Below the pieces are notes generated by a model that made no database searches, had not been told where the DNA came from, and worked only from the letters and a program-made list of their open reading frames with translations. Shown here piece by piece: positions 5,921 to 7,476 of a stretch of 7,476 bases of DNA (within the stretch, counting starts at the first letter, position 1; each line of letters begins with the position of its first letter). Made by a program: the position numbers and the translations under genes. The stretch lies in assembly GCA_016928395.1 (NCBI GenBank), contig JAFGKV010000094.1, positions 1 through 7,476 of the forward strand. Reading direction: 5' to 3'. This DNA is from Candidatus Fermentibacterota bacterium (GTDB lineage: Bacteria; JAFGKV01).

Positions 5921-5938
5921 AGGAAGGAGAGACGGGAG
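5921..5938 (+). promoter_or_regulatory. Double SD leaving two possible starts
   Basis: GGAG (5926-5929) is 9 nt from ATG 5939, while GGGAG (5934-5938) abuts that ATG and is 6 nt from a second in-frame ATG at 5945. Either start gives the same signal peptide, differing by two residues. Confidence 0.5.
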
Positions 5939-7476
5939 ATGCTAATGAAGGCCGAGAGGACAATCTTGAAGCTCCTGCTGGCCGGACTCGTGATCTGGGG
6001 CGGCTCCGCATGGGCGCAGCCCGCGGTACCCACCATGAACCCGGAACCTGAGTTTACGGCGGGGCTCTCAAACACCGTGTCATGGAGTAATGAGAGCGCC
6101 TCGGGTGCGGTGGAATACTTCGTGGGCGCGGCCACGGATCCCGAGTTCCCGGATCCCCAGCAGATGGAGCTGTCCAGTGGCTGGATCACGGCCACTACCT
6201 ATACCTTCGACGCCGTGCTTGAAGACGGGCTGACGTACTATTACCGGGTCAGGGCGCGAAATGCCGACATGACCATGAGTGCCTGGTCAGATTCGGTCTT
6301 CTCCACCCAGGATGCCATCGGTCCTGATCCGGTGACCGATCTGGATGCGGTCGGCAGGCTGGAGTACGTCCGGTTGACATGGTCGCCCGTCGAGGACGCA
6401 GGAATCGGATTCGCGTTCTACCGGGTCTACCGTTCGACCGCAATGGGCGATCTCGGGTCGCGCATCGACGGCGGCGATAATACCGTGACCTTGCCGTTCT
6501 TCGCCGATGAGACGGCGGATACGGCGGTGACGTACTGGTATACCGTACGCCCGGTGGACCTGTTCGGCCAGGAAACCCTGGAGGGCAACAACCAGGATGA
6601 TGCCGCCCTTCAGCTTCTGGGCGACCCGAGCCTGCAGATCGTATGGCCGACAGACCACTACGTGACCTGCGAGGAAGCCCTCGATGTCAGCGGTGTGTTC
6701 TACAATACCGTGTCCATCTGGGTAAATGGGGAGCCGGCCAGGATGACTCTGGACCCGGTGTCGGGTGAGTTCAGTGCCTTGGGCATCCCGCTGGCCATGG
6801 GGCCGAACACGATCCTCGCTGAGGGCAACGGCACCTTCGGGCGCACGACCTCCCATGAGATCCTCGTGATCAGGCTTCCTTCCTGTGGACCGCTTCCGGT
6901 GCTGACAATTACCGTGCCGGAAGACGGGAGCTACCAGGAGCAGGGCTTCGTTGATGTCTCGGGTACGTTCGAGAACGTCGGCGCGATAATGATCATGGAT
7001 CAGTGGGTCGACATCACCTGGAATGCCGAGTTCACGACCGGCACCTTCCTGTACCTGGACTATCCGATCGATCAACTGGGTGCGACGACGATCACGGCCA
7101 CCGGGTATGGCACACCGCCTCCGGGCGAGCTCATCGACCGGGTGGTGACCGATGAGGTCACGGTCTACGTTGTGGCGCCCGGCGAACTGGCGGTCGATAT
7201 CACGTCCCCCGAGGATGGGGACATTACGGATGCCCGCTCGATCACCGTGTCCGGCACCTTCAGCGGCGCCTTCAAGGTCGAGGTGAACGGGATACTTGCC
7301 GTCCTCGATCCTCTTGCCCTCACCTTCGAGTGCGAGAGCGTTCCTCTTGAGTTGGGCGCCAATGAGATTCGCGCCGTTGCCACGGGGGCCGACATGGCCA
7401 CCGTGGAAGACGTTATCACGGTGTACGTAGTGGGTAGCAGTGACCCTCCGACTGTGGAGATCACCTTCCCGCCGGA
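5939..7476 (+). CDS. Large secreted FN3 plus tandem Ig-repeat protein, 3' end outside the window
   Basis: The frame is open from ATG 5939 to the window end (512 codons, no stop), so the protein is longer than 512 aa. The N-terminus is a signal peptide (KAERTILKLLLAGLVIWGGSAWA, cut likely after residue 26). Residues about 30-125 form an FN3 domain (NTVSWSNES, YYYRVRARN, SAWSDSV). Residues about 128-225 form a second (PVTDLDAVGRLEYVRLTWSP, FYRVYRS, YWYTVRPVD). Bacterial Ig-like repeats then begin at about 231, 321, 417 and 504. Each opens with an I-x-x-P strand, followed by DVSGVF/DVSGTF/TVSGTF (249, 339, 436) and an LGxNxIxA-type strand (284-297, 376-391, 469-483). They resemble the glucodextranase-B-like Ig modules of surface proteins. 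The gene lies 43 nt after the FlgD-Ig protein, probably in the same operon. It is likely extracellular; binding or scaffold function is inferred, and the catalytic or anchoring part, if any, lies past the edge. Confidence 0.9.
   Translation, partial: MLMKAERTILKLLLAGLVIWGGSAWAQPAVPTMNPEPEFTAGLSNTVSWSNESASGAVEYFVGAATDPEFPDPQQMELSSGWITATTYTFDAVLEDGLTYYYRVRARNADMTMSAWSDSVFSTQDAIGPDPVTDLDAVGRLEYVRLTWSPVEDAGIGFAFYRVYRSTAMGDLGSRIDGGDNTVTLPFFADETADTAVTYWYTVRPVDLFGQETLEGNNQDDAALQLLGDPSLQIVWPTDHYVTCEEALDVSGVFYNTVSIWVNGEPARMTLDPVSGEFSALGIPLAMGPNTILAEGNGTFGRTTSHEILVIRLPSCGPLPVLTITVPEDGSYQEQGFVDVSGTFENVGAIMIMDQWVDITWNAEFTTGTFLYLDYPIDQLGATTITATGYGTPPPGELIDRVVTDEVTVYVVAPGELAVDITSPEDGDITDARSITVSGTFSGAFKVEVNGILAVLDPLALTFECESVPLELGANEIRAVATGADMATVEDVITVYVVGSSDPPTVEITFPP

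Noticed and set aside
5047-6195. A 382-codon open frame on the minus strand
   Set aside because: It lies antisense to two strongly supported secreted-protein genes and crosses their junction. Its product is low-complexity without a domain or SD. Long antisense frames are expected in GC-rich coding DNA.
6287-7075. A 262-codon open frame on the minus strand
   Set aside because: It is antisense to the FN3/Ig gene, whose sense frame is open throughout with a signal peptide and repeated domains. The antisense product has no recognisable features.

Overview
The window looks like a GC-rich bacterial chromosome segment, most plausibly from the FCB superphylum or a neighbouring uncultured lineage (Eisenbacteria, Latescibacteria or Gemmatimonadota-like). 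This is inferred from protein families, not from a marker gene. The pointers are a GWxTD-family exported protein, a secreted protein ending in a FlgD-type/'Por-secretion-like' C-terminal Ig domain, a large secreted FN3/Ig repeat protein, and intergenic spacers full of dispersed hairpin repeats. All five supported genes lie on the + strand. There is no rRNA, tRNA, CRISPR array or transposase.

Layout. 1-655 is a non-coding, repeat-rich spacer. It holds two copies of a GTAGGGGCG hairpin repeat with low-complexity TATCG/TTGTCG-type tracts, and a 68-nt imperfect palindrome of REP type. 656-2080 is an exported GWxTD-domain protein whose eponymous Trp is replaced by Met. It is followed 20 nt later by a small eight-cysteine, probably metal-binding protein (2101-2592), and the two are probably co-transcribed. 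2593-3069 is a second repeat-rich spacer with a third, degenerate copy of the hairpin-plus-tract unit and TTCAGGG-type repeats. 3070-4395 is folC, the folylpolyglutamate/dihydrofolate synthase, a housekeeping gene. A 231-nt spacer then carries a convincing sigma-70-type extended -10 promoter and a foldable mRNA leader. Next comes a secreted jelly-roll/FN3/FlgD-Ig surface protein (4627-5895) and, 43 nt later, a large secreted FN3 plus tandem Ig-repeat protein (5939 to beyond the right edge). These last two form a probable surface-protein operon.

How it works together. FolC acts in cytoplasmic one-carbon metabolism and appears unrelated in function to its neighbours. The other genes point to the envelope: a periplasmic or surface GWxTD protein with a small Cys-rich partner of unknown role, and two extracellular repeat proteins likely to be cell-surface or secreted structural or adhesive factors. 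I see no defence system, biosynthetic cluster or mobile element with coding capacity. The best candidates for something undescribed are the structured leader at about 4533-4626, the composite dispersed repeat family, and the divergent GWxTD/Cys-rich gene pair.
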